Positions 1 to 7,947 of a DNA stretch of 36,517 nt are shown one piece after another; the first letter of the stretch is position 1; each line of letters starts with the position of its first letter. This DNA comes from JAITWN01 sp964581365 (lineage in GTDB: Bacteria; Pseudomonadota; Gammaproteobacteria; SZUA-140): positions 1 through 36,517 of the forward strand of contig CAZOOF010000018.1 in assembly GCA_964581365.1 (NCBI GenBank), given 5' to 3'. The position numbers were made by a program, and so were the translations under genes. The notes below the pieces were generated by a model. It had not been told where the DNA came from, did no database searches, and saw nothing but the letters and a program-made list of their open reading frames with translations.

Positions 1-650
1 TGGGCGACGAGGATCATCTCGGCGACATGGATTTCAAGGTTGCCGGCACGGTCTCGGGCGTCACCGCCTTGCAGATGGATATCAAGATCGATGGTATCAC
101 CCGCGAGATCATGGCCCAGGCGCTGGAGCAGGCCCGCGAGGGACGTCTGCACATCCTCGAGCGCATGAACTCCATCATCTCCGAGCCGCGCGACGATATT
201 TCGCGTCACGCGCCGCGCATCATCACCATGAAGATCAATCCGGATCGCATCCGTGACGTGATCGGCAAGGGTGGCGCCACCATCCGCGCACTCACCGAGG
301 AGACCGGCACCAGCATCGACATTTCCGATGACGGTACCGTCAAGATCGCTTCGGTCGATCAGCTTGCGGGCGAGGAGGCGATCCGTCGCATCCGTCAGCT
401 CACCGCAGATGTCGAAGTGGGCGCGATCTATGAGGGACGGGTGTCCAAGCTGATGGATTTCGGCGCCTTCGTCACCATCCTGCCGGGCAAGGACGGACTG
501 GTGCACATCTCGCAGATCTCCAACGAGCGCGTCGACAGCGTCAGCGACAAGCTGTCCGAGGGCAAGATCGTGCGGGTGAAGGTGCTCGAGATCGACAAGC
601 AGGGGCGCATCCGCCTCAGCATGAAGGAGATCGAGAACGAAGGGGTCTGA
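1..650 (+). CDS. pnp: Polyribonucleotide nucleotidyltransferase (PNPase), 3' part
   Basis: The gene is cut by the left edge of the window; the reading frame is open from base 3, and only about the last 215 codons are present. PNPase is the phosphorolytic 3'-5' exoribonuclease of the RNA degradosome. The visible part starts at the end of the second RNase PH domain (GDEDHLGDMDFKVAGT, the highly conserved segment with metal-binding acidic residues). It continues through a type I KH domain (IGKGGATIRALTEETG is the GxxG loop) and ends with an S1 domain (GAIYEGRVSKLMDFGAFV to IRLSMKEIE). It lacks the long acidic or glycine-rich tail found in some relatives. A strong terminator follows directly. Identification is essentially certain. 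Confidence 0.97.
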   Translation, partial: GDEDHLGDMDFKVAGTVSGVTALQMDIKIDGITREIMAQALEQAREGRLHILERMNSIISEPRDDISRHAPRIITMKINPDRIRDVIGKGGATIRALTEETGTSIDISDDGTVKIASVDQLAGEEAIRRIRQLTADVEVGAIYEGRVSKLMDFGAFVTILPGKDGLVHISQISNERVDSVSDKLSEGKIVRVKVLEIDKQGRIRLSMKEIENEGV

Positions 651-673
651 TTCCTTCGCCTCAGGCAGTAAAG

Positions 674-697
674 AAAGGGGACTTCGGTCCCCTTTTT
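674..697 (+). terminator. Rho-independent terminator of pnp
   Basis: A 9-bp stem (AAAGGGGAC paired with GTCCCCTTT) is closed by a C(TTCG)G loop, the extra-stable UUCG tetraloop, and followed by a T run. It begins 24 nt after the pnp stop codon, so it ends the rpsO-pnp-type transcript. Confidence 0.93.
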
Positions 698-770
698 GTT
701 GTTCGGCGGAAGGCGGGAGAAACCGGGGAGAACAGCCGCGAAACGTGCGAAGGCACGGAACTCCGGCGGA

Positions 771-1142
771 TCAGCGGTCGCTTCTTTGCGTGAAGTTGCC
801 GGCGAGTTCCGCCAGATAGCGGCGCAGCGCGAGGAAGAATACGGCGTTGCGCTGGCGTTCCTCGGGATCGAAGGAAATGCCGACGGTGTAGAATTCGCCG
901 GGAATCGCCTTGCACCATGCCACGGTGCCGTTGACGCCGGCGGTGAGCTCGTCGCTGCGGTACTTCAGGTGGATGCGTTCACCGGGACGCAGGGGGTAGC
1001 GGGTTTCGACACCGGCACCGCTCAGGGATACATCGCACAGGCGCGTTATGGTGTAGATGCCGTCTTCGGACTTGATGGAGAAGCGCGCTTCTCTGTCGCA
1101 TTTCACCGTGCCGCGGGCGTTGAATCGTTTGTCGGCGCTCAT
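771..1142 (-). CDS. PilZ domain protein (cyclic-di-GMP receptor)
   Basis: A 123-residue single-domain PilZ protein. Both c-di-GMP-binding signatures are visible near the N-terminus: RxxxR (RFNAR, residues 6-10) and DxSxxG (DVSLSGAG, about residues 37-44). The predicted beta-barrel follows (PGERIHLKY, GTVAWCKAIPGEFYTVGISF) and then a C-terminal helix. The ATG at 1142 is chosen because it places RxxxR at the usual distance from the N-terminus. The frame is open upstream to an ATG at 1226, but those extra 28 residues look unstructured, and neither start has a clear ribosome binding site. It stands alone, divergent from cysM. The target process (motility, exopolysaccharide or other) cannot be told from the sequence. 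Confidence 0.88.
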   Translation of the reverse strand: MSADKRFNARGTVKCDREARFSIKSEDGIYTITRLCDVSLSGAGVETRYPLRPGERIHLKYRSDELTAGVNGTVAWCKAIPGEFYTVGISFDPEERQRNAVFFLALRRYLAELAGNFTQRSDR

Positions 1143-1313
1143 CGCTGTCGTATCCGGGATGTTGTGTATGCTCAGTGGACCAGCTGTATCGATTCGGTGC
1201 GTGGATGTGGCCGGGAAATCATGCACAGTGCGCGGCTTCCCGTTTCGACATCCCCGTTCAGCAACTCTGTATCGTCCCGCTCCGGATGTCTCTTTAGCTC
1301 CCGCGCGCCCGCC

Positions 1314-1343
1314 TTGCCCCTCCGTGAGATGCAGAGCTAGAAT
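1314..1343 (+). promoter_or_regulatory. Candidate sigma70 promoter of cysM
   Basis: TTGCCC (1314-1319) and TAGAAT (1338-1343) are separated by 18 bp, matching the -35 box at 4 of 6 and the -10 box at 5 of 6. It lies 35 bp before the cysM start codon, in the 236-bp gap between divergent genes. The rest of that gap shows nothing recognisable. Confidence 0.4.
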
Positions 1344-1378
1344 GCAGATTCATTGATCCGCTCTCCTCAGAGGCTTTT

Positions 1379-2278
1379 GTGTCAATCGCTTACCCGACCG
1401 TTGAAGCCTATGTCGGCAACACTCCGCTCGTCCGGCTGCAGCGCCTGACACCCGCAACCGGGGCCGTGGTGCTGGTCAAGCTCGAGGGAAACAATCCGGC
1501 CGGATCGGTCAAAGACCGGCCCGCCATGCGCATGATCCGCGGCGCCGCGGAGCGGGGTGAGATCCAGCCCGGGGATACGCTCATCGAGGCCACCAGTGGT
1601 AATACCGGCATCGCCCTGGCCATGGCGGCGGCGATCCGAGGCTACCGCATGTGCCTGGTGATGCCCGAACACATGAGTATCGAGCGCCGGGCGCTCATGC
1701 TCGCCTACGGCGCGCGTATCGTGCTGACGCCCCAGGATGGCGGGATGGAGGCGGCGATCGACCGGGCGCGCGAGATGGTCGCGGCCGGGGAGGGCGTCAT
1801 GCTCGATCAGTTCTCCAACCAGGACAACCCGCTGGCGCATTACGAGGCGACCGGCCCCGAGATCTGGCGCGACACCGGCGGGCAGGTAACGCACTTCGTC
1901 AGTTCCATGGGAACCACCGGTACGATCATGGGCGTGTCACGGTATCTCAAGGAGCAGAATCCTGCTGTGCGCATCATCGGCGTCCAGCCGGCCGACGGCT
2001 CCTCGATTCCCGGTATCCGGCGCTGGCCGAGTGATTACCTGCCGCGCATCTATGATCCAGCCCGGGTCGATCGCATCATCGATGTCACCCAGGAGGATGC
2101 CGAGCGCACCACGCGCGAGCTGGCGGCGAGGGAGGGCATATTCGTCGGTATTTCCGCCGGCGGCGCCGTCGCCGCTGCTTTGCGTATCGCGGCGGAGATC
2201 GAGCACGGTGTGATCGTCACCATCGCCCCTGATCGCGGTGACCGCTATCTCTCCACCAGCGTATTTCCCGTCAAATGA
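1379..2278 (+). CDS. cysM: Cysteine synthase B (O-acetylserine sulfhydrylase)
   Basis: A PLP enzyme of 299 residues that makes cysteine from O-acetylserine and sulfide, or S-sulfocysteine from thiosulfate. The PLP lysine is K45 in NPAGSVKDR. The substrate loop TSGNTGIALA and the phosphate-binding loop SSMGTTGTIMG are present. CysM-type signatures (GSSIPGIRRWP, CDRGDRYLST-like APDRGDRYLST) separate it from CysK. The start is GTG. The downstream exonuclease gene overlaps its stop codon by 4 nt (ATGA), so the two are translationally coupled; the functional link between them is not obvious. High confidence in the family and in the B isozyme. Confidence 0.95.
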   Translation: MSIAYPTVEAYVGNTPLVRLQRLTPATGAVVLVKLEGNNPAGSVKDRPAMRMIRGAAERGEIQPGDTLIEATSGNTGIALAMAAAIRGYRMCLVMPEHMSIERRALMLAYGARIVLTPQDGGMEAAIDRAREMVAAGEGVMLDQFSNQDNPLAHYEATGPEIWRDTGGQVTHFVSSMGTTGTIMGVSRYLKEQNPAVRIIGVQPADGSSIPGIRRWPSDYLPRIYDPARVDRIIDVTQEDAERTTRELAAREGIFVGISAGGAVAAALRIAAEIEHGVIVTIAPDRGDRYLSTSVFPVK

Positions 2279-3060
2279 CACGACTCAACGTCCTGGTATT
2301 CGATATCGAGACGGTGCCCGACGTCGATACCGGGAGGCGCCTCTATGACCTGGCGGGGCTGAGCGACGGCGATGTCGCCAACGTGATGTTCCATCGCCGC
2401 CGGCAGGAAACCGGCGACAGCGATTTCCTGCGTCTGCATTTGCAGCGGGTGGTTGCGATCTCTGCCGTGATGCGCTCTGGCGACGGCGTCCGCGTCTGGT
2501 CGCTGGGTGATCCGGATTCTGGCGAAGCCGAGCTGGTGCAGCGATTCTTCGATGGCATCGAGCGCTACATGCCCTGTCTGGTGAGCTGGAACGGTTCGGG
2601 TTTCGATCTGCCAGTGCTGCATTACCGCGCCCTGCTGCACGGCATTTCGGCGCCGCGCTACTGGGATACCGGCGACGACGATCAGTCCTTCCGCTGGAAC
2701 AACTATCTCAGCCGCTTTCACTGGCGTCACATCGATTTGATGGACGTGCTGGCCGGATACCAGGGGCGCGCTTGTGCGCCGCTCGATGAAATCGCGGTGA
2801 TGCTGAGTCTGCCGGGCAAGCTCGGGATGAGCGGGGCGCGGGTGTGGGAGCAGTATCAGGCCGGAGACATCGCCGGTATCCGCAATTACTGCGAAACCGA
2901 TGTGCTGAATACCTATCTGGTGTATCTGCGTTTCGAGCTGATGCGTGGCCGTATCCTGCCCGAGCGCTATGAATCCGAATGCCAGCTGCTGCGCGATTAT
3001 CTCGCCCAGGCGGATCGGCCGCATTTCCAGGAGTTTCTCGAGGCGTGGCCAAAGAAATAG
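2275..3060 (+). CDS. Predicted 3'-5' exonuclease, PolB-like DnaQ fold
   Basis: A 261-residue protein of the stand-alone PolB-like exonuclease family (Pfam DNA_pol_B_exo2 type). The three Exo motifs of the DEDDy class are visible. Exo I is FDIET (D10 and E12), Exo II lies around LVSWNGSGFDLPVLHYRAL, and Exo III is YCETD in NYCETDVLNTYLVYLRF. All four metal-binding acidic residues and the tyrosine are retained, so it should be an active exonuclease on DNA or RNA. No polymerase domain is attached. It overlaps cysM upstream by 4 nt and the CYTH gene downstream by 16 nt. The cellular role of this family is not established. Confidence 0.88.
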   Translation: MTRLNVLVFDIETVPDVDTGRRLYDLAGLSDGDVANVMFHRRRQETGDSDFLRLHLQRVVAISAVMRSGDGVRVWSLGDPDSGEAELVQRFFDGIERYMPCLVSWNGSGFDLPVLHYRALLHGISAPRYWDTGDDDQSFRWNNYLSRFHWRHIDLMDVLAGYQGRACAPLDEIAVMLSLPGKLGMSGARVWEQYQAGDIAGIRNYCETDVLNTYLVYLRFELMRGRILPERYESECQLLRDYLAQADRPHFQEFLEAWPKK

Positions 3061-3512
3061 AACGCAAGTTTCTGGTCATCGCGGACGACTGGCGAGGCGC
3101 GGCGACCGGATCGGTGCGCTACCTGCAGGGTTATCTCGCCAACGGCGCGCGCTCCTCGGTCCGTATCCGCATCGATGGCGATCACGCCTGGCTCAACATC
3201 AAGAGCGCGACGCTGGACATCGAACGAATGGAATACGAATACCCCGTGCCGCTCGCCGATGGCGAGGAGATGCTGGCTCGTCTGTGTGAGGGGCGGCTGG
3301 TGGAGAAGCGACGCTGGTTCGTTCCGCACGAGGGCCAGGTCTGGGAAGTCGACGTGTTCGAGGGCGAGAACGAAGGCCTGGTGGTGGCAGAGATCGAGCT
3401 CGACAGTGCGGACGAGGATTTTGCGCGTCCGCCGTGGATCGGGGAGGAAGTTTCCCACGACGGTCGCTACTACAACGTCTATCTGGCACGGCATCCCTAT
3501 AGCACATGGTGA
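3045..3512 (+). CDS. CYTH domain protein (triphosphate tunnel metalloenzyme)
   Basis: A compact 155-residue CYTH protein. The N-terminal ExExK signature is EIERKFLV (residues 4-11). Alternating basic and acidic residues of the tunnel strands follow (SSVRIRIDGDHAWLNIKS, ERMEYEYPVP, VEKRRWFV, WEVDVFEGENEGLVVAEIEL). Small stand-alone CYTH proteins of this kind hydrolyse inorganic tripolyphosphate with a divalent metal; an adenylate cyclase role is less likely at this length. The GTG at 3045 is chosen over an upstream ATG because it puts ExExK at the usual position and has AGGAG 11 nt upstream. It overlaps both neighbours, giving a tightly coupled cysM-exonuclease-CYTH set. Confidence 0.87.
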   Translation: MAKEIERKFLVIADDWRGAATGSVRYLQGYLANGARSSVRIRIDGDHAWLNIKSATLDIERMEYEYPVPLADGEEMLARLCEGRLVEKRRWFVPHEGQVWEVDVFEGENEGLVVAEIELDSADEDFARPPWIGEEVSHDGRYYNVYLARHPYSTW

Positions 3513-5032
3513 ATGCGCGGGGTAAGCGGCGCGGCGCCGACCGGCCGTGGTCCCGGGTACTGGTGATGCTGTGTCTGGCGGCAGCGCTGCTCGGCTGCGC
3601 CGCGGAGACGCCGCGCGAAGATCTGCGCTTTGGCCTGGCTTCGATGCCGGTGACGCTCGATCCGCGCCACGCCACCGATGCTGCTTCGGCGCGCATCATC
3701 CGGCTGCTCTACCAGCGACTGGTGGAGTTCGACGAGCATGCCATGCCGGTGCAGGGCATTGCCCGCTGGGAAACACCGGAGCCGACGCTTTACCGCTTCG
3801 TCCTGCAGTCCTCCCGTCCGCGCTTCAGCGATGGCAGCGAACTCACCGCTGCTGATGTCGTTGCCAGCTATGAATCGGTGCTCGACGAGCGCACTGCTTC
3901 GCCGCACCGCATCTCACTGGAGAACGTGGCCGGGATCCAGGCCATCGATGACGAAGTGGTGGAGTTCCGGCTCAAGCGCCCCGATCCGCTGTTCCCCGGC
4001 AGGCTGACCATCGGCATCATGCCTCGTGCCCTGCTGGAAAGCGACCATCAGTTCAACCGTTCCGCGGTCGGCAGCGGTCCGTTCGAGTTCGCGGCCTGGC
4101 CGGCCGACGGCGAGCTGCGGCTGCGCCGGCGCGCCGATGGCGCGGAGTTCGTATTCGTCGCGGTGCAGGATCCAACGGTGCGGGTGCTCAAGGTGCTGCG
4201 CGGCGAGATCGACATGATCCAGAATGATCTGCCGCCGGAGCTGGTGTCCTGGTTGCGCGAGCGCGAGGAGGTGACGGTCAGCGCAGGCTCGGGGACGAAC
4301 TTTGCCTATCTCGGTTTCAATCTGCGCGATCCGCTCACCGGACAGCCCGAACTGCGTCGCGCCATCGCTCACGCGATCGACCGCGAGGCGCTCATCCGCT
4401 ACGTGCTCGGCGATACCGCCAGGCCTGCCGGAGGAATCCTTCCGCCCGAGCACTGGGCTGGGCTGGGTGAGCAGGGGATACGCTATGATCCGGCCGAGGC
4501 GAAGCGGCTGCTGGCGTCTGTTGGCCTGAACAATGTACGCATCGTGTACAAGACTTCGACCGACCCGGTGCGGCTGCGGCTGGCGACTGCGATACAGCGT
4601 CAACTCGGCGAGATCGGCATCGAAGTCGATCTGCGCAGCTATGACTGGGGGACCTTTTACGGTGACATCAAGGCCGGCAACTTTCAGATGTACAGCCTGA
4701 GCTGGGTCGGCGTGAAGCTGCCGGAGATCTACCGTTATGCCTTCCACAGCACCGCGTTGCCACCGCTGGGCGCCAACCGCGGCTTCTTCGTCGATGCGTT
4801 TGCCGACAGGCTCATCGAGCAGGCCGAGGCGGCGGATTCGGCAGCGGAACAGCTCGATCCCCTTCATGCCCTGCAGCGCCGGCTGCTCGAGACGCTGCCC
4901 TATGTGCCGCTGTGGTACGAGGATCATGTCTTCATCGCGCGCTCCGATATCCGCGGCTACCGAATCGCGCCCGACGGCAATTACGACAGCCTGGCGACCG
5001 TCCGGCGCGTCGGTTGGGAGGGGCGCTTGTGA
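3506..5032 (+). CDS. Peptide-type ABC transporter substrate-binding lipoprotein (SBP family 5)
   Basis: A 508-residue periplasmic binding protein of the OppA/DppA cluster. The N-terminus has an arginine-rich stretch, a hydrophobic segment and the lipobox LLGC (lipidated C31). The body has the family 5 pattern: LDPRHATDAASARIIRLLYQ, then FRFSDGSELTAADVVASYE, and later LRRAIAHAIDREALI and RQLGEIGIEVDLRSYDW. It overlaps the CYTH gene by 7 nt and the first permease by 4 nt. Substrate class is probably oligopeptides, or murein peptides given nagZ nearby, but this is inference. No matching ATPase gene is encoded in the window. Confidence 0.9.
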   Translation: MVNARGKRRGADRPWSRVLVMLCLAAALLGCAAETPREDLRFGLASMPVTLDPRHATDAASARIIRLLYQRLVEFDEHAMPVQGIARWETPEPTLYRFVLQSSRPRFSDGSELTAADVVASYESVLDERTASPHRISLENVAGIQAIDDEVVEFRLKRPDPLFPGRLTIGIMPRALLESDHQFNRSAVGSGPFEFAAWPADGELRLRRRADGAEFVFVAVQDPTVRVLKVLRGEIDMIQNDLPPELVSWLREREEVTVSAGSGTNFAYLGFNLRDPLTGQPELRRAIAHAIDREALIRYVLGDTARPAGGILPPEHWAGLGEQGIRYDPAEAKRLLASVGLNNVRIVYKTSTDPVRLRLATAIQRQLGEIGIEVDLRSYDWGTFYGDIKAGNFQMYSLSWVGVKLPEIYRYAFHSTALPPLGANRGFFVDAFADRLIEQAEAADSAAEQLDPLHALQRRLLETLPYVPLWYEDHVFIARSDIRGYRIAPDGNYDSLATVRRVGWEGRL

Positions 5033-5964
5033 TCCGTTTCCTGCTGTCGCGCATCGCCAGTGCTCTCGTCGTCGTGTTCGGCGTTTCCGTGCTGGTGTTC
5101 ATGCTCATCCATGCGGTGCCTGGCGATCCGGTCGAGGTGATGCTCGGCGAGACCAGCCAGCCGGCCGATCGCGAGGAACTCAGGCGCGCGCTCGGGCTGG
5201 ATCAGCCGCTGCATGTTCAGATGGCGGAGTACTATCGGCGGCTGCTCGCGTTCGATCTTGGCACCTCGCTGTATTCGCGCCGTCCGGTGACGGAAATCCT
5301 GGCGGAGCGATTTCCCGCCACCCTGGAGCTGGCGGTGGCGGGACTGGCGGTGGCGCTGCTGCTGGCGCTTCCGCTCGGCATCCTGGCAGCGATGCGGCGC
5401 GGCACGGCCTGGGACAGCGGAGCGATGATGTTTTCCATGCTGGGCGTATCGATCCCCAATTTCCTCATGGGGCCGCTGCTGATCCTCGGTTTTTCCCTGT
5501 GGCTGGGGTGGCTGCCGGTGAGCGGTCGCGATGGACTGGCCTCGCTGATTCTGCCGGCGATCACGCTGGGAACCGCGCTGGCAGCGATCCTGTCCCGAAT
5601 GATCCGGGCCACACTGCTCGAAACGCTGGGAGAGGACTACATCCTCACCGCCCGCGCCAAGGGGCTGTCATGGCCCCGTGTGATCCTGCGTCACGCCCTG
5701 CCCAATGCGCTGCTGCCGGTGACGACACTGCTCGGTCTGCAGCTCGGCGCCTTGCTCGCCGGGACGGTCATCACCGAGATCGTGTTTTCCTGGCCCGGGA
5801 TCGGCCAGCTCACCATCGAATCTATCCACCGGCGCGACTACCCGGTGGTGCAGGCCTGCATTCTGCTGATCGCCGTGTCCTACGTGCTGGTGAACGCCCT
5901 CACCGATCTGGGGTATGGCTGGCTCGATCCCCGGGTGCGCTTCGACAGTAGGGAGGGGCAGTGA
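5029..5964 (+). CDS. Peptide ABC transporter permease, OppB/DppB type
   Basis: A 311-residue inner-membrane permease. It starts with the N-terminal helix typical of DppB (IRFLLSRIASALVVVFGVSVLVFMLIHAVPGDPV) and contains the EAA loop (ARAKGLSWPRVILRHALPNALLPV) that docks on the ATPase. It ends with the characteristic TDLGYGWLDPRVRF. The GTG at 5029 is preferred over an open upstream frame because it makes a 4-nt GTGA overlap with the binding-protein gene and places the first membrane helix at the N-terminus. Confidence 0.93.
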   Translation: MIRFLLSRIASALVVVFGVSVLVFMLIHAVPGDPVEVMLGETSQPADREELRRALGLDQPLHVQMAEYYRRLLAFDLGTSLYSRRPVTEILAERFPATLELAVAGLAVALLLALPLGILAAMRRGTAWDSGAMMFSMLGVSIPNFLMGPLLILGFSLWLGWLPVSGRDGLASLILPAITLGTALAAILSRMIRATLLETLGEDYILTARAKGLSWPRVILRHALPNALLPVTTLLGLQLGALLAGTVITEIVFSWPGIGQLTIESIHRRDYPVVQACILLIAVSYVLVNALTDLGYGWLDPRVRFDSREGQ

Positions 5965-6770
5965 CTCTGAGACCCTGGTGGGCGGTGGTGATTCTCGCCT
6001 GCTGGGCGGGCCTGGCCTGTTTCGGCTGGCTGTTGCCGCTCGACCCCGGAGCGATGGACCTCGAGCGCATTCTGGCGCCACCGGGGCCCTCGGCCTGGCT
6101 GGGCTACGATGACCTGGGCCGCTCGCTGTGGGACCGCATCGCCGTCGGGGCCCGCTATTCCTTCTTCGTGGCGGTGTTCGTGGTTTCGATCTCTGCGGTG
6201 CTCGGCACGGCCATCGGTGCGCTGAGCGCCTGGGCCGGCGGCTGGGTCGACCATGTCGTGACGCGGATCATCGATGTGTTTCTGGCTTTCCCCGGCATCC
6301 TGCTCGCCATCGCGCTGGCGGGCGTGCTGGGAGCAGGGCTCGGCAACGTGGTGATCGCGCTGGCCGCCGTCGGCTGGGTCGGCTTCGCCCGCCTGGCCCG
6401 GGCGCAGGTGCTCACTCATCGTGAGCGCGAGCATGTCCAGGCAGCGATCACGCTGGGAGCCAGTCGCAGCCGCATCCTGTGGCGTCATCTGCTGCCTCTG
6501 ATCGCCGCGCCACTGATCGTGGAGGCGACCTTCGGCATCGCGGCGGTGGTCATCGCCGAAGCCGGGCTGTCCTTCCTCGGACTCGGTATTCAGCCGCCAG
6601 CGCCGTCCTGGGGAAGCATGATCCGGGACAGCAGCCGCTACATGCTGGTGGCGCCGCACATGGTGATCGTGCCCGGAGCCGCGCTGATGCTGGTGGTGCT
6701 GGCGGTCAACGCGCTGGGAGATCGCCTGCGTGACCGACTCGACGTGAAAACCGATCGCAGCCATATCTGA
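5961..6770 (+). CDS. Peptide ABC transporter permease, OppC/DppC type
   Basis: A 269-residue permease, partner of the preceding DppB-like protein. It shows the DppC hallmarks: LGYDDLGRSLWDRIAVGARYSF near the N-terminus, a run of membrane helices, the EAA loop (AAITLGASRSRILWRHLLPLIAAPL), and the C-terminal SFLGLGIQPPAPSWGSMI. The GTG start overlaps the upstream stop by 4 nt. The next gene is nagZ, 16 nt downstream, rather than oppD/oppF, so the transporter must borrow an ATPase encoded elsewhere. Confidence 0.93.
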   Translation: MTLRPWWAVVILACWAGLACFGWLLPLDPGAMDLERILAPPGPSAWLGYDDLGRSLWDRIAVGARYSFFVAVFVVSISAVLGTAIGALSAWAGGWVDHVVTRIIDVFLAFPGILLAIALAGVLGAGLGNVVIALAAVGWVGFARLARAQVLTHREREHVQAAITLGASRSRILWRHLLPLIAAPLIVEATFGIAAVVIAEAGLSFLGLGIQPPAPSWGSMIRDSSRYMLVAPHMVIVPGAALMLVVLAVNALGDRLRDRLDVKTDRSHI

Positions 6771-6786
6771 GTATCCGGGAGAGACG

Positions 6787-7830
6787 ATGGGCGGGAATAT
6801 CGGACCGATCATGATCGGCGTGGAGGGGACCGGGCTGGATGCGGCAGAGCGTGAATTGCTGCGGCATCCCTGTGTCGGGGGCGTGATCCTGTTCAGCAGG
6901 AACTTTGAATCCGTCTCGCAACTTATCGCCCTGACAAGAGAAATTCATGAGTTTCGTGATCCGCCGCTGCTAATCGCGATCGACCAGGAGGGTGGCCGAG
7001 TGCAGCGGCTGCGCGAAGGGTTCACGCCGCTGCCGCCGCTGGCGGTGTTCGGCCGCATCCATGCCCGGTCTCCGGAGCGGGCGGCGTCGCTGGCCGAAAC
7101 CTGCGGCTGGCTGATGGCCATGGAGATGCGCAGCGTGGGGATCGATCTCAGTTTCGCGCCGGTGCTCGATCTGGATCGTGGCGTGAGTGGCGTGATCGGC
7201 GACCGCGCCTTCGCCGCCGGGCCGGAGCTCGTCGCGGCGCTGGCATCGCGCTATGTCAGCGGCATGAGGCGGGCGGGCATGGCGGCAACCGGCAAACATT
7301 ATCCCGGACATGGCTCGGTGGCGGAGGATTCACACCTGGCGCTTCCGGTCGATCCCCGTCCTCTGGAATGCATCGAAGCCGAGGACCTGGTTCCCTTCGC
7401 GCGGCTCGCCAGAGAGGGGCTGGAGGCGATGATGGTCGCGCATGTGCGCTACAGCGCGGTCGATGACCGGCTCGCGGGCTTTTCTCCGTTCTGGTTGCAG
7501 GAGGTGCTGCGCGGCCGGCTCGGTTTCGATGGCGCCATCATCAGCGATGATCTGCTCATGGCGGCGGCGGATGTGGCGGGCGATGTGCCGGAACGTGCGG
7601 TCGCGGCGCTCGACGCCGGCTGCGACATGGTGCTGGTCTGCCGCGGACTCGAGCCGGCTGCCGCAGCGGCCGATGGCATCGCCGGACGTGCGCAGCCGCC
7701 CGCGGCCGCCGCGCGGCTGGCCCGTCTGCGCCCGCTCGAGGCGTGTCCCGGCCGGGATGAACTGCAGAAGCTGGCGGCGTGGCGTGATGCGGCGATGGTG
7801 GCTGCGGAACTGAGCGAAATGCAGGCTTGA
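6787..7830 (+). CDS. nagZ: Beta-N-acetylhexosaminidase NagZ
   Basis: A cytoplasmic GH3 enzyme of 347 residues that removes GlcNAc from anhydro-muropeptides in murein recycling; its product pool feeds AmpR signalling in species that carry ampC. The catalytic loop KHYPGHGSVAEDSH (K170 to H183) and the nucleophile motif SDDLLM (253-258) are intact, as is the substrate-binding segment DQEGGRVQRLREGF. GGGAGAG lies just upstream of the ATG. Being 16 nt after the permease pair, it is probably co-transcribed with the ABC transporter. A terminator follows. Confidence 0.95.
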   Translation: MGGNIGPIMIGVEGTGLDAAERELLRHPCVGGVILFSRNFESVSQLIALTREIHEFRDPPLLIAIDQEGGRVQRLREGFTPLPPLAVFGRIHARSPERAASLAETCGWLMAMEMRSVGIDLSFAPVLDLDRGVSGVIGDRAFAAGPELVAALASRYVSGMRRAGMAATGKHYPGHGSVAEDSHLALPVDPRPLECIEAEDLVPFARLAREGLEAMMVAHVRYSAVDDRLAGFSPFWLQEVLRGRLGFDGAIISDDLLMAAADVAGDVPERAVAALDAGCDMVLVCRGLEPAAAAADGIAGRAQPPAAAARLARLRPLEACPGRDELQKLAAWRDAAMVAAELSEMQA

Positions 7831-7915
7831 GATGACGCGGGATTGACCCGGTCCAGCGGGCCGCGCCCCCTTCAGGGGCGGCTGACGCTAATCGGTTGAA
7901 CCCGGGATACCGGTG

Positions 7916-7946
7916 GCGGGCTTCCGGCGAGAGCCCGCATTTCTTT
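7916..7946 (+). terminator. Terminator after nagZ
   Basis: A 7-bp GC stem (GCGGGCT with AGCCCGC, 9-nt loop) is followed by ATTTCTTT on the plus strand. It lies between the convergent nagZ and PPIase genes. A second small stem (CGCCCC with GGGGCG, 7864-7880) lies upstream of it. Confidence 0.65.
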
Positions 7947-7947
7947 G

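Noticed and set aside
744..757. Small hairpin as terminator of the PilZ gene on the minus strand
   Set aside because: Only a 5-bp stem (CGTGC/GCACG) with a short, interrupted T stretch; too weak to call.
4737..5951. 404-codon open frame on the plus strand
   Set aside because: It is an alternative frame across the binding-protein and permease genes, with an Arg/Ala/Gly-rich shadow composition and no ribosome binding site.
5880..6812. 310-codon open frame on the minus strand
   Set aside because: It is antisense to the dppC-like permease gene. The composition is the usual His/Gln/Arg-rich shadow type.
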